Below are positions 1-10,158 of a DNA stretch of 64,000 nucleotides, in pieces. The notes under the pieces were generated by a model. It saw nothing but the letters and a program-made list of their open reading frames with translations, was not told the DNA's origin and did no database searches. The stretch spans positions 82,198 through 146,197 of the forward strand of contig NZ_ML133854.1 in assembly GCF_003994255.1 (NCBI RefSeq). Direction: 5' to 3'. The stretch's first letter is position 1. Each line of letters opens with the position of its first letter. A program made the translations under genes and the position numbers. This stretch comes from Brachybacterium paraconglomeratum. GTDB taxonomy: Bacteria; Actinomycetota; Actinomycetes; Actinomycetales; Dermabacteraceae.

Positions 1-1779
1 AAGGCCTACGGCTTCTCGTGGTCCACCCGCTCGGGCGCGTCCTTCGCACTGTCCGACGTGGTGACCCCGCCGGCCAAGGCGGAGATCATCGCGAAGCATG
101 AGGCGAAGGCCGCCCAGGTCCAGGAGAACCGCGACCTCGGCCTCATCTCCGAGTCCGAGCGCAACGCGGAGCTGATCGACATCTGGACCGAGGCGACCAA
201 CGAGGTCGACCAGGCGATGCGGGCGAACTTCGAGTCGACCAACACCATCTACCGCATGGTGGACTCCGGCGCCCGAGGCAACTGGATGCAGATCCGCCAG
301 ATCGCCGGCATGCGCGGCCTGGTCACCAACCCGAAGGGCGAGATCATCCCGCGCCCGATCCTCTCGAACTACAAGGAGGGGCTCTCGGTCCTGGAGTACT
401 TCGTCGCCTCGCACGGCTCCCGCAAGGGCCTGGCGGACACGGCGCTGAAGACCGCCCAGTCGGGCTACCTGACCCGTCGCCTGGTCGACGTCTCCCAGGA
501 CGTCATCGTCCGCGAGGACGACTGCGGCACCACCAAGGGCCTCGTGCTCCCGATCGCGGTCGAGGAGGCCGGCGCGCTGCGCACGCACGAGCACGCGGAG
601 TCCACGGTCTACGGCCGTGTCCTCGCCACCGCTGCGATCGGCGCCGACGGCACCGAGGCGGCGCCGGCGGGCACCGAGCTCGGCGACGTGGTCATCGAGC
701 AGCTCGTCGAGGCGGGCGTGCGCGAGGTGAAGATCCGCTCCGTGCTGACCTGCGACTCGGCGGTGGGCACCTGCGCCCAGTGCTACGGCAAGTCGCTCGC
801 GACCGGCCAGCTGGTCGACATCGGCGAGGCCGTCGGCATCGTCGCGGCCCAGTCCATCGGCGAGCCCGGCACGCAGCTGACCATGCGTACCTTCCACTCC
901 GGTGGTGTGGCCAGCGCCGACGGCGACATCACGCACGGTCTGCCGCGTGTGCAGGAGCTGTTCGAGGCCCGCACCCCGGCCGGCTTCGCGCCGATCTCCG
1001 AGTTCTCCGGTCGCGCCGCGATCGAGGAGAACGACAAGCAGCGCCGGATCACGGTCACGCCGGACGACGGCTCGGACGAGGTCACCTACACCGTCTCCAA
1101 GCGCGTCACCCTGCTGATCGCCGACGGCGACCACATCGAGGTCGGCCAGCAGCTCACCCAGGGCTCCGTCGATCCCAAGCAGGTGCTGCGCATCCTCGGC
1201 CCCCGCAAGGTGCAGCAGCACCTCGTGGACGAGGTCCAGAAGGTGTACATCTCCCAGGGCGTGGACATCCACGCCAAGCACATCGAGGTCATCGTGCGCC
1301 AGATGCTCCGTCGCGTGACGGTCATCGAGTCCGGCGACACCGATCTGCTGCCGGGCGACTTCGCCGAGCGCGTCACCTTCGAGCGGGAGAACCGTCGGGT
1401 CCTCTCCGAGGGCGGTCAGCCGGCCTCGGGCCGTCCGGAGCTGATGGGCATCACCAAGGCGTCGCTCGCGACCGAGTCGTGGCTCTCGGCGGCCTCCTTC
1501 CAGGAGACCACCCGGGTGCTCACCGAGGCCGCCCTGAACCGCAAGAGCGATCAGCTCATGGGGCTCAAGGAGAACGTCATCATCGGCAAGCTCATCCCGG
1601 CGGGCACTGGCCTGTCGCGGTTCCGCCGCATCGCGGTCGAGCCCACCGACGAGGCGAAGGCGCAGATGTACCAGGTGCCGGGCTACGACGAGCTGGACTT
1701 CTCCGGCTTCGGCCAGACCGGCGCGGTCAACCTCGACGACATCGACTACGCCGATCCCTTCCGCACCGACTTCCGGTGA
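1..1779 (+). CDS. rpoC: DNA-directed RNA polymerase beta' subunit, C-terminal part (5' end outside window)
   Basis: The reading frame is open from base 1 and gives the last 592 residues of the beta' subunit, which carries part of the polymerase active centre. The second zinc site is visible as Cys175 (DDCGTT) and the cluster Cys251, Cys258, Cys261 ([12 protein letters not shown]) of this fragment. The trigger-loop region ([19 protein letters not shown]) follows at about 275-302. The C-terminus ends shortly after the last conserved segment, as in other actinobacteria. A perfect hairpin terminator follows. The start codon and N-terminal half lie upstream of the window. Confidence 0.98.
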   Translation, partial: KAYGFSWSTRSGASFALSDVVTPPAKAEIIAKHEAKAAQVQENRDLGLISESERNAELIDIWTEATNEVDQAMRANFESTNTIYRMVDSGARGNWMQIRQIAGMRGLVTNPKGEIIPRPILSNYKEGLSVLEYFVASHGSRKGLADTALKTAQSGYLTRRLVDVSQDVIVREDDCGTTKGLVLPIAVEEAGALRTHEHAESTVYGRVLATAAIGADGTEAAPAGTELGDVVIEQLVEAGVREVKIRSVLTCDSAVGTCAQCYGKSLATGQLVDIGEAVGIVAAQSIGEPGTQLTMRTFHSGGVASADGDITHGLPRVQELFEARTPAGFAPISEFSGRAAIEENDKQRRITVTPDDGSDEVTYTVSKRVTLLIADGDHIEVGQQLTQGSVDPKQVLRILGPRKVQQHLVDEVQKVYISQGVDIHAKHIEVIVRQMLRRVTVIESGDTDLLPGDFAERVTFERENRRVLSEGGQPASGRPELMGITKASLATESWLSAASFQETTRVLTEAALNRKSDQLMGLKENVIIGKLIPAGTGLSRFRRIAVEPTDEAKAQMYQVPGYDELDFSGFGQTGAVNLDDIDYADPFRTDFR

Positions 1780-1820
1780 GCGGAGCAGCGGTGAGCGGGT
1801 GCTGAGCGCCCTCTGACCGA

Positions 1821-1870
1821 GAACGCCGCGGGGCGGTCCCACCACACGGTGGGGCCGCCCCGCGGCGTTC
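1821..1870 (+). terminator. Hairpin terminator after rpoC
   Basis: A 16-bp perfect GC-rich stem (GAACGCCGCGGGGCGG and its complement) encloses a second CCCACC/GGTGGG stem. It lies 42 bases after the rpoC stop. No U-tract follows, which is common for actinobacterial intrinsic terminators. Confidence 0.85.
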
Positions 1871-2233
1871 CTGCGTCCTGCAGGCGTCCTGTGGAGGAAA
1901 CGCCATCCGAGGGCCCGTCGGGAGGGCGGGGGAGTGGCCTGCGTCGCGCCGAAGACGCCTCTGACCGGGCCCTGCGTGATCTGTCGGACGCGGAGGTTCA
2001 CGAGATGGTAAAGGCCTCGTGGGCCCCAGCCCAAAGTCCGGTTTCACCCCTTACGTCAGGTGGAGAAGAACGGAAGAGTGGCACCCGGCAGTTCCCACGC
2101 GACCTTTCCTGCAGCACCTCCCCGCGCCCGCGGGGGTGCGCGCGTGCCGGAGCTGCAGATCCCGCCCCGCGGGATCCGACGCTCAGGGAACGACACGTGA
2201 AGGCCGCGGACGCGGCAGGGAAAAGGTGGAACA
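1871..2233 (+). promoter_or_regulatory. Upstream region of the rpf gene
   Basis: No convincing gene lies in these 363 bases. An inverted repeat CACGAG-N11-CTCGTG spans 1999-2021 and could be an operator. A GC-rich hairpin (GCACCTCCCCGCG paired with CGCGGGGGTGC) lies near 2113-2138. The region should contain the rpf promoter, but I cannot place it with confidence. I looked for the c-di-AMP (ydaO) riboswitch known upstream of some actinobacterial rpf genes and did not recognise its conserved segments. Confidence 0.4.
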
Positions 2234-3520
<1,287 letters not shown>

Positions 3521-3523
<3 letters not shown>

Positions 3524-3679
3524 TCGACGTACTGCGAGGAACGAGCGGTAGGAGAGCAGCGCGAGAGCGCCGCTGATCGACGTACTGCGAGGAACGAGCG
3601 GTAGGAGAGCAGCGCGAGAGCGCCGCTGATCGACGTACTGCGAGGAACGAGCGGTAGGAGAGCAGCGCGAGAGCGCCGC
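3521..3679 (+). repeat. Three identical 53-bp tandem repeats starting at the rpf stop codon
   Basis: Three exact 53-bp units (3521-3573, 3574-3626, 3627-3679) are followed by a partial TGATC. The first base of unit 1 is the T of the rpf TGA stop codon, and the CCGC before each unit is also shared. Each unit can fold a small hairpin, AGCAGCGC-GAGA-GCGCCGCT, with one A-C mismatch and a GNRA-type GAGA loop. There are no unique spacers, so this is not a CRISPR array. It could be an expanded REP-like or mRNA 3'-stabilising element. Confidence 0.95.
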
Positions 3680-3701
3680 TGATCCCCACCCCTCTCACGC
3701 C

Positions 3702-3731
3702 ACGAGCGCGCCGCATCTGCGGCGCGCTCGT
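3702..3731 (+). terminator. Hairpin terminator after rpf and its repeats
   Basis: A 13-bp perfect stem ACGAGCGCGCCGC / GCGGCGCGCTCGT with an ATCT loop separates rpf from the rpsL promoter. Confidence 0.85.
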
Positions 3732-3823
3732 CGCGTTCCGGTCCCGTACCCTGCCGCTTCACGTCGATGCAAGTTCTCGGCCACATGCCGTCATGTGATC
3801 TGCGTCGGATGGGACGCGAAGCT

Positions 3824-3853
3824 TTGACCGCATCGTGCGCGTCTCAGTAGAAT
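3824..3853 (+). promoter_or_regulatory. Promoter of the str operon
   Basis: TTGACC (3824-3829), an 18-base spacer and TAGAAT (3848-3853) fit the actinobacterial housekeeping sigma consensus well. Transcription would start near 3860, giving an rpsL leader of about 310 bases. Confidence 0.8.
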
Positions 3854-4173
3854 CGAGTCCGCGTCCGGAGTGCCCTCTGGTCGTGACCGGGACAGAACCG
3901 CCGCTCCTCGGAGCAGGCGGGAGGCGTCCCCCGCGAGGAGCGGATCCTCGCGGCGTGCCCGAAAGCGGGAAGCCGGCCTGGCCCGGCCGCTGCCCGTGGG
4001 CACCGATCACGGTCCTCCAGGACGCCCGGAAGGTGCCATCACCTGACGGGCGGGTCGAACCGCCGAGCTCCCGGGCCAAGGGAGCGGTGGATCGGGTCGC
4101 CGGCCGTGCGAACGGTCGAAGAAGTCGATCCAGCGGGACGAACAGTCCCGATGGCCGAACAGGAAGAGAAGCT
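3854..4173 (+). other. Untranslated leader of rpsL
   Basis: These 320 bases between the promoter and the rpsL GTG show no gene. A stable hairpin CCGCGAGGA-GCGGA-TCCTCGCGG spans 3931-3953. A long leader ahead of rpsL suggests post-transcriptional control, for example autoregulation by S7 or S12, but no specific protein-binding site can be shown. The in-frame extension upstream of 4174 is an accidental open frame. Confidence 0.5.
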
Positions 4174-4548
4174 GTGCCCACTATTCAGCAGTTGGTGCGC
4201 AAGGGGCGGGACGCCCGGTCGTCCGCCTCGAAGACGCCCGCGCTCAAGGGTTCGCCCCAGCGCCGCGGTGTCTGCACGCGCGTCTACACCCAGACCCCCA
4301 AGAAGCCGAACTCCGCGCTGCGCAAGATCGCGCGTGTGAAGCTGTCGACCGGCGTCGAGGTCACCGCCTACATCCCCGGTGAGGGTCACAACCTGCAGGA
4401 GCACTCGATCGTGCTCGTCCGCGGCGGCCGTGTGAAGGACCTGCCCGGTGTCCGCTACAAGATCGTGCGAGGCGCCCTGGACACCCAGGCCGTCAAGGGC
4501 CGCCAGCAGGCGCGCTCCCGCTACGGCGCGAAGAAGGAGAAGAAGTAA
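4174..4548 (+). CDS. rpsL: 30S ribosomal protein S12
   Basis: S12 sits at the decoding centre and helps monitor codon-anticodon pairing. The GTG at 4174 follows an AGGAAGAG ribosome-binding site and gives 124 residues, the normal actinobacterial length, so it is preferred to starts further upstream. Lys43 ([10 protein letters not shown]) and Lys88 (VKDLPG) are wild type; substitutions at these positions are the known streptomycin-resistance changes. It is the first gene of the str operon, and its stop overlaps the rpsG start by one base (TAATG). Confidence 0.97.
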   Translation: MPTIQQLVRKGRDARSSASKTPALKGSPQRRGVCTRVYTQTPKKPNSALRKIARVKLSTGVEVTAYIPGEGHNLQEHSIVLVRGGRVKDLPGVRYKIVRGALDTQAVKGRQQARSRYGAKKEKK

Positions 4549-5018
4549 TGCCTCGTAAGGGCCCCGCTCCCAAGCGCCAGCTCGTCGTCGACCCGGTCTA
4601 CGGCTCGCCGATCGTCACCCAGCTCATCAACAAGATCCTCCTGGACGGCAAGAAGACCGTCGCCGAGGGGATCGTCTACGGTGCGCTCGAGGGCGCCCGT
4701 GAGAAGAACGGCCAGGATCCGGTCGTGACCCTGAAGAAGGCGCTGGACAACATCCGTCCGTCGCTCGAGGTCCGCTCCCGCCGCGTCGGCGGTGCGACCT
4801 ACCAGGTCCCGATCGAGGTCAAGCCCGGTCGCTCGACCACGCTGGCGCTGCGCTGGCTGGTCAGCTACTCCCGCGCCCGTCGCGAGAACACCATGACCGA
4901 GCGTCTGATGAACGAGATCCTCGACGCCTCCAACGGCCTCGGTGCCGCTGTCAAGCGCCGCGAGGACACTCACAAGATGGCCGAGTCCAACCGGGCCTTC
5001 GCTCACTACCGCTGGTGA
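4548..5018 (+). CDS. rpsG: 30S ribosomal protein S7
   Basis: S7, 156 residues, nucleates assembly of the 16S rRNA 3' domain and contacts E-site tRNA. The sequence [20 protein letters not shown] to the C-terminal FAHYRW is typical and complete. The ATG overlaps the rpsL stop by one base, implying translational coupling. A hairpin follows before fusA. Confidence 0.97.
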   Translation: MPRKGPAPKRQLVVDPVYGSPIVTQLINKILLDGKKTVAEGIVYGALEGAREKNGQDPVVTLKKALDNIRPSLEVRSRRVGGATYQVPIEVKPGRSTTLALRWLVSYSRARRENTMTERLMNEILDASNGLGAAVKRREDTHKMAESNRAFAHYRW

Positions 5019-5024
5019 GAGCAC

Positions 5025-5055
5025 GGTGGGGCCCACCCTCGGGGTGGGCCCCACC
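5025..5055 (+). terminator. Hairpin between rpsG and fusA
   Basis: A perfect 14-bp stem GGTGGGGCCCACCC / GGGTGGGCCCCACC with a TCG loop lies 7 bases after the rpsG stop. Because fusA follows in the same direction with no obvious promoter, it may be a partial terminator setting the S12/S7 to EF-G ratio, or a processing/stability element. Confidence 0.6.
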
Positions 5056-5108
5056 GATCGCCGTCCGGCGGCTCCTGCAGCACCCGTTCTCCAGAAAGGC
5101 ACAAGCCC

Positions 5109-7256
5109 GTGGCACTCGAAGTGCTCAGCGACCTGAACAAGGTCCGCAACATCGGCATCATGGCTCACATCGATGCCGGCAAGACCACCACGACCGAGCG
5201 CATCCTCTTCTACACCGGCGTGAACTACAAGATGGGCGAGACCCATGACGGCGCCGGCACGATGGACTGGATGGAGCAGGAGAAGGAGCGCGGCATCACG
5301 ATCACGTCGGCCGCGACGACCTGCTACTGGCACGACAACCAGATCAACATCATCGACACGCCCGGCCACGTCGACTTCACCGTCGAGGTGGAGCGCTCGC
5401 TGCGCGTGCTCGACGGCGCCGTCGCGGTGTTCGACGGCAAGGAGGGCGTGGAGCCCCAGTCGGAGACCGTCTGGCGCCAGGCCGACAAGTACGACGTCCC
5501 CCGCATCTGCTTCGTCAACAAGATGGACAAGCTGGGCGCCGACTTCTTCTTCACCGTGAAGACGATCGTCGACCGCCTGGGTGCGAAGCCGCTGGTCATG
5601 CAGGTTCCGATCGGTGCAGAGAACGACTTCCGCGGCGTCGTCGACCTCGTCGAGATGAAGGCCTACGAGTGGCCCGAGACTCTCGAGGAGGACATGAAGG
5701 CGATCAACTCCAAGAAGGGTGATCCCGCGCTCGGCCAGTGGCAGCGCGAGATCCCGATCCCGGAGGACCTCCAGGACACCGTCGACGAGTACCGCGCCAA
5801 GCTCGTCGAGGACGTCGCCGAGAGCTCCGAGGAGCTCATGGACAAGTACCTCGAGGAGGGCGACCTCACGCTCGAGGAGCTGAAGGCGGGCATCCGCAAG
5901 CTCACCATCTCCTCGGAGGCCTACCCGGTCTTCTGCGGCACCGCCTTCAAGAACAAGGGCGTCCAGCCCGTCCTGAACGGCGTCGTCGACTACCTGCCCT
6001 CGCCGCTGGACGTGCCCGACATGGTCGGCCACAAGCCGGGCGACGAGTCGGTCGAGCTGACCCGCGCCGCGGACTGGGACGCGCCCTTCTCGGGCCTCGC
6101 GTTCAAGGTCGCCGCGCACCCGTTCTTCGGGTCGCTGACCTACGTCCGCGTCTACTCGGGCCAGGTCAAGCAGGGCGAGCAGATCCTCAACGCCACCACC
6201 GGCAAGAAGGAGCGCGTCGGGAAGCTCTTCCAGATGCACTCCAACAAGGAGAACCCCGTGGAGGAGGCCTTCGCCGGCCACATCTACGCGTTCATCGGCC
6301 TGAAGGACACCACCACCGGTGACACCCTGACCGACTCGGCGAACCCGATCCAGCTGGAGTCGATGAGCTTCCCGGAGCCCGTGATCTCCGTGGCCATCGA
6401 GCCCAAGACCAAGGGCGACCAGGAGAAGCTGGGTGTGGCCATCCAGAAGCTCGCCAAGGAGGATCCGACCTTCCAGGTGGAGCTCGACGAAGAGACCGGC
6501 CAGACCGTGATCCGCGGCATGGGCGAGCTGCACCTCGACGTCCTCGTGGACCGCATGCGCCGCGAGTTCAACGTCGAGGCGAACATCGGCAAGCCGCAGG
6601 TGGCCTACCGCGAGACGATCAAGCGGACGGTGGAGAAGTTCGACTTCACCCACAAGAAGCAGACCGGCGGCTCCGGCCAGTTCGCGAAGGTCCAGATCAC
6701 CTTCGGCCCGCTGACCGATGCCGAGGACGGCGTGTTCTACGAGTTCGAGAACAAGGTCACCGGCGGTCGCATCCCGCGCGAGTACATCCCGAGCGTGGAC
6801 GCGGGCATCCAGGACGCCCTCCAGGGCGGCATCATGGCCGGCTACCCGGTCGTGAACGTGAAGGCCACGCTGCTCGACGGCGCCTTCCACGACGTCGACT
6901 CCTCGGAGATGGCCTTCAAGATCGCCGGCTCCATGGCGGCCAAGGAGGCCCTGCGCAAGGCGCAGCCGGTCCTCCTCGAGCCGCTCATGGACGTCGAGGT
7001 CCGTACTCCTGAGGAGTACATGGGAGATGTCATCGGCGACCTGAACTCGCGTCGCGGGCAGGTGCAGTCGATGGAGGACGCGAGCGGGGTCAAGATCGTC
7101 CGTGCTCTCGTCCCGCTGTCGGAGATGTTCGGGTACGTCGGCGACCTGCGGTCCAAGACCCAGGGTCGTGCGATGTACACGATGCAGTTCGACAGCTACG
7201 CGGAGGTCCCGTCCAGCATCGCGGACGAGATCGTCGCGAAGACCCGGGGCGAGTGA
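5109..7256 (+). CDS. fusA: Translation elongation factor G
   Basis: EF-G is the GTPase that drives ribosomal translocation. This copy is 715 residues with a GTG start after an AGAAAGG ribosome-binding site. The P-loop AHIDAGKT is at 19-26, with the DTPGH and NKMD GTPase motifs downstream. It is slightly longer than the usual ~700 residues because the G' region (about 184-205) contains an extra acidic/lysine stretch ([18 protein letters not shown]). Domains II to V look complete. It is the third gene of the str operon. Confidence 0.97.
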   Translation: MALEVLSDLNKVRNIGIMAHIDAGKTTTTERILFYTGVNYKMGETHDGAGTMDWMEQEKERGITITSAATTCYWHDNQINIIDTPGHVDFTVEVERSLRVLDGAVAVFDGKEGVEPQSETVWRQADKYDVPRICFVNKMDKLGADFFFTVKTIVDRLGAKPLVMQVPIGAENDFRGVVDLVEMKAYEWPETLEEDMKAINSKKGDPALGQWQREIPIPEDLQDTVDEYRAKLVEDVAESSEELMDKYLEEGDLTLEELKAGIRKLTISSEAYPVFCGTAFKNKGVQPVLNGVVDYLPSPLDVPDMVGHKPGDESVELTRAADWDAPFSGLAFKVAAHPFFGSLTYVRVYSGQVKQGEQILNATTGKKERVGKLFQMHSNKENPVEEAFAGHIYAFIGLKDTTTGDTLTDSANPIQLESMSFPEPVISVAIEPKTKGDQEKLGVAIQKLAKEDPTFQVELDEETGQTVIRGMGELHLDVLVDRMRREFNVEANIGKPQVAYRETIKRTVEKFDFTHKKQTGGSGQFAKVQITFGPLTDAEDGVFYEFENKVTGGRIPREYIPSVDAGIQDALQGGIMAGYPVVNVKATLLDGAFHDVDSSEMAFKIAGSMAAKEALRKAQPVLLEPLMDVEVRTPEEYMGDVIGDLNSRRGQVQSMEDASGVKIVRALVPLSEMFGYVGDLRSKTQGRAMYTMQFDSYAEVPSSIADEIVAKTRGE

Positions 7257-7262
7257 GAGGTC

Positions 7263-7296
7263 GGGGGAGCAGGTAGGCTCCTTCTCCTGTTCCCCC
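7263..7296 (+). terminator. Hairpin in the fusA-tuf spacer
   Basis: GGGGGAGCAGG pairs with CCTGTTCCCCC (one G-U). A second small stem CCCTCC/GGAGGG follows at 7311-7328. These may attenuate or process the message between fusA and tuf. Confidence 0.45.
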
Positions 7297-7380
7297 ACTT
7301 CCCTCGGACTCCCTCCTCTCGGGGAGGGGATCCGATCCCGATCCAGAAGTACCACGAGAAAGTCCTAGGAGGACACCACA

Positions 7381-8568
7381 ATGGCCAAGGCCAAGTTCGA
7401 GCGGACCAAGCCGCACGTCAACATCGGCACCATCGGTCACGTCGACCACGGCAAGACCACGCTGAGCGCCGCGATCTCGAAGGTCCTGTACGACAAGTTC
7501 CCCGAGGTCAACGAGAAGCGTGATTTCGACACGATCGACAACGCGCCCGAGGAGAAGCAGCGCGGCATCACGATCAACGTCTCGCACATCGAGTACGAGA
7601 CCGACAAGCGCCACTACGCGCACGTCGACGCGCCCGGCCACGCCGACTACGTGAAGAACATGATCACCGGTGCGGCGCAGATGGACGGCGCCATCCTCGT
7701 GGTCGCCGCCACCGACGGCCCGATGGCACAGACCCGTGAGCACGTGCTGCTCGCGAAGCAGGTCGGCGTCCCCTACCTGCTCGCCGCCCTCAACAAGTCC
7801 GACATGGTCGAGGACGAGGAGATCCTCGAGCTCGTCGAGATGGAGGTCCGCGAGATGCTGGGCTCCCAGGGCTTCGACGAGGACGCGCCGGTCATCCAGG
7901 TCTCCGCGCTGAAGGCGCTCGAGGGCGATCCCAAGTGGGTCAAGTCCGTCGAGGACCTCATGGAGGCCGTGGACGAGAAGATCCCGGACCCGGTCCGTGA
8001 CCTCGACCAGCCGTTCCTCATGCCGATCGAGGACGTCTTCACGATCCAGGGTCGTGGCACCGTCGTCACCGGCAAGGTCGACCGCGGCAAGCTCGCGATC
8101 AACTCCGAGATCGAGATCGTCGGCATCCGTGAGCCCCAGAAGACCACGGTCACCGGCATCGAGATGTTCCACAAGCAGATGGACGAGGCGTGGGCCGGCG
8201 AGAACTGCGGCCTGCTGCTCCGCGGCACCAAGCGCGAGGACGTCGAGCGCGGCCAGGTCGTCGTGAAGCCGGGTTCGATCACCCCGCACACCAACTTCGA
8301 GGCGCAGGTCTACATCCTGTCCAAGGACGAGGGCGGCCGTCACAACCCGTTCTACTCGAACTACCGTCCGCAGTTCTACTTCCGGACCACCGACGTCACC
8401 GGCGTCATCACGCTGCCCGAGGGCACCGAGATGGTCATGCCCGGCGACAACACCGAGATGACGGTCGAGCTCATCCAGCCGATCGCCATGGAGGAGGGCC
8501 TCGGCTTCGCCATCCGTGAGGGTGGCCGCACCGTGGGCTCCGGCCGCGTCACCAAGATCATCAAGTGA
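7381..8568 (+). CDS. tuf: Translation elongation factor Tu
   Basis: EF-Tu, 395 residues, delivers aminoacyl-tRNA to the ribosome. The P-loop GHVDHGKT is at 19-26, followed by DAPGHADY and NKSDM, and domains II and III are complete through [16 protein letters not shown] strong AGGAGG ribosome-binding site precedes the ATG. The gene sits 124 bases after fusA as the last member of the str operon and is followed by a UUCG-loop terminator. It is the only tuf in this window. Confidence 0.98.
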   Translation: MAKAKFERTKPHVNIGTIGHVDHGKTTLSAAISKVLYDKFPEVNEKRDFDTIDNAPEEKQRGITINVSHIEYETDKRHYAHVDAPGHADYVKNMITGAAQMDGAILVVAATDGPMAQTREHVLLAKQVGVPYLLAALNKSDMVEDEEILELVEMEVREMLGSQGFDEDAPVIQVSALKALEGDPKWVKSVEDLMEAVDEKIPDPVRDLDQPFLMPIEDVFTIQGRGTVVTGKVDRGKLAINSEIEIVGIREPQKTTVTGIEMFHKQMDEAWAGENCGLLLRGTKREDVERGQVVVKPGSITPHTNFEAQVYILSKDEGGRHNPFYSNYRPQFYFRTTDVTGVITLPEGTEMVMPGDNTEMTVELIQPIAMEEGLGFAIREGGRTVGSGRVTKIIK

Positions 8569-8622
8569 TCTGAGCGGGGGAGACCCCGCCGACGTGGCTC
8601 GCCCCCTCGGGGGCGCCGCGCA

Positions 8623-8662
8623 GAGAAGGCCCCGCACCGGTTCGCCGGTGCGGGGCCTTCTC
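8623..8662 (+). terminator. UUCG-capped terminator after tuf
   Basis: An 18-bp perfect stem GAGAAGGCCCCGCACCGG with a TTCG loop and its complement closes the str operon. Confidence 0.9.
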
Positions 8663-8826
8663 GCATCCCGGACGGCAGCCGGGGCGCGGACGACCACCTG
8701 GTCGTCCCTCGGCCCGCCGACGGCGAAGCCCCTGGACAAGTCGCGCCGTCGAGGACGGACGGCGGTCGCTGCGGGCCAGGGTCTGCGCCGATTCGGGGGC
8801 CTGCGGCGGAACGACGGAGCACAGGA

Positions 8827-8861
8827 GAGACCCCGGCCGACGGATCGTCGACCGGGGTCTC
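8827..8861 (-). terminator. Terminator for the minus-strand stress protein gene
   Basis: GAGACCCCGG / CCGGGGTCTC arms with an inner CGAC/GTCG pair lie just past the stop of the convergent gene at 8886. The 317 bases between tuf and this gene hold only this element, the tuf terminator and a small GACGACC-acct-GGTCGTC hairpin at 8689-8706; I see no gene there. Confidence 0.75.
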
Positions 8862-8885
8862 AGGAAGCGCGGTGCGTCGGGAGGC

Positions 8886-9866
8886 TCAGCGCTCCGGCGA
8901 CGTGCCGTCCTGCTGTCCGCTCCCGTCCTGGTGCGCGCTGCCCGTCGGCTCGTCCTCGCGCTGCGGGGTGCCGGCGGGCTGCCCGAAGCTCGGGCGGTGC
9001 GGGCGCGATTGCGCACCGGCCTGCTCCGCGTTGCTCCCGGGCGCGGGAGCAGCGCCGAACCCCTGCTGCTGTCCCGTGCCGTGCTGCGGGCCGACACCCT
9101 GCTGCCCGGGCTGACCCTGCGCAGAGAAGCCGTTCTGCTGCGGGCCGGGTGCGCCGTACCCGGGACCGCTCTGCCCGGCCGGGGAGCCGTACTGCCCGCT
9201 GCCCTGCGTGGGTGCGGGAGCGCCGTACTGCCCACTGCCCTGCGTGGGTGCGGGAGCGCCGTACTGCCCGCTGCCCTGCGTCGGGGCAGGGCTGCCGAAA
9301 GGACCGTTCGCCTGGGGCGAGGTCTGAGGCGCGGCCGCGGGGGAGGGGGCCACGGCCGGCCCGGCACCGGACTCCGCGAGGATCCGCCGTGCCTGGTCCG
9401 CGTGCTTGTGCTCGACCAGCAGCTCGTACTGCATGGGGATCGTCGAGGTCATCGAGGTGAAGTCCCGCTTCCCGCCGGTCATCGCATAGCCGATGACGGA
9501 CCACACGGTGAAGAACACGATGCCCATCAGCACGCTCGACAGGACGATCATCAGATCGCCGGGCGTGATCAGCATGAACAGCAACCCGAGGAACAGGCCC
9601 ATCCACAGCCCCGACAGGATGCCCTGCCCGATCACCTTCGGCCAGGTGCGTCGGCCGGTGACCCGCTCCATGAGCTTCAGATCCGTGCCGACGATCAGCG
9701 TGGACTGCACCGGGAACTCGTGGTCGGCGAGGGTGTCGACCACTGACTGCACCTCCTGGTAGGTGCTGTACACGCCGAGGGACCGCGGGTACTCGAGGTC
9801 GTAGAGGCGCGCGGTCAGCGGGGACGACGCCGAGGGGCTCTGACGGGCGTAGGGACTCTGACTCAT
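8886..9866 (-). CDS. General stress protein 17M-like membrane protein with Gly/Gln-rich tail
   Basis: The 326-residue product begins MSQSPYARQS. Residues about 20-75 resemble the YflT/general stress protein 17M domain (LEYPRSLGVYSTYQEVQSVV). Two transmembrane helices follow (GILSGLWMGLFLGLLFMLI and VLMGIVFFTVWSVIGYAM). After a short cytoplasmic segment comes a disordered Pro/Gly/Gln tail with three 12-residue repeats (GSGQYGAPAPTQ type). The ATG at 9866 lies 7 bases downstream of a TACCGT -10 box, so the mRNA is probably leaderless and longer upstream open frames can be ignored. The role is presumably envelope-associated stress response; the biochemical function is not known. Confidence 0.8.
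   Translation of the reverse strand: MSQSPYARQSPSASSPLTARLYDLEYPRSLGVYSTYQEVQSVVDTLADHEFPVQSTLIVGTDLKLMERVTGRRTWPKVIGQGILSGLWMGLFLGLLFMLITPGDLMIVLSSVLMGIVFFTVWSVIGYAMTGGKRDFTSMTSTIPMQYELLVEHKHADQARRILAESGAGPAVAPSPAAAPQTSPQANGPFGSPAPTQGSGQYGAPAPTQGSGQYGAPAPTQGSGQYGSPAGQSGPGYGAPGPQQNGFSAQGQPGQQGVGPQHGTGQQQGFGAAPAPGSNAEQAGAQSRPHRPSFGQPAGTPQREDEPTGSAHQDGSGQQDGTSPER
9190..9297 (-). repeat. Three 36-bp in-frame repeats in the stress-protein tail
   Basis: Three near-identical 36-bp units (9190-9225, 9226-9261, 9262-9297) encode 12-residue Gly/Ser/Gln/Tyr/Ala/Pro repeats. The last unit is the most diverged. Confidence 0.9.
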
Positions 9867-9873
9867 GAGGGTC

Positions 9874-9879
9874 ACGGTA
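9874..9879 (-). promoter_or_regulatory. -10 box of a probably leaderless stress-protein transcript
   Basis: On the minus strand TACCGT is followed by 7 bases and then the ATG, with no ribosome-binding site. This spacing puts the transcription start at or next to the start codon. Confidence 0.55.
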
Positions 9880-10068
9880 GCCCCCCGGTTCCGGATCCGC
9901 CTGAGCGCTCCCGGGGCGATCCCTGAACACGGCGCGGTGCTCGTGGCCGTGTCCGGCGGACGGCGCTCCCCGCCCCCTCGCACCGGACGCCGCCGCGCGC
10001 CGACGGGGAGGTTCTGACCGGGTATATGAAAACGTGACGCGCCCGGGACGGATTCGGTCGGGTTCTGG

Positions 10069-10089
10069 ACATACTGCGGCGTAGCATGT
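10069..10089 (+). promoter_or_regulatory. Candidate operator over the ngcE promoter
   Basis: ACATACTGCGGCGTAGCATG followed by T is an imperfect 21-bp palindrome (pattern ACATnCTnCGnCGnAGnATGT). It covers a TAGCAT hexamer at 10082-10087 that could be the -10 box of the sugar-importer operon. A LacI- or GntR-type regulator would be expected, but none is encoded nearby. Confidence 0.45.
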
Positions 10090-10158
10090 GGGCCACGACA
10101 CCCTCGGGTGCGCGCTCGGCATGGCGAACCCGCCCCTTTCAACGACGAAAGAGATCCC

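Noticed and set aside
1871..2233. c-di-AMP (ydaO) riboswitch upstream of the rpf gene
   Set aside because: Such riboswitches precede some actinobacterial rpf genes, but the conserved sequence blocks could not be found here.
4521..7355. A 944-residue open frame on the minus strand opposite rpsG and fusA
   Set aside because: It is the antisense shadow of highly conserved genes; its Leu/Asp/Val/Arg-rich translation is typical of reverse-strand frames in high-GC DNA.
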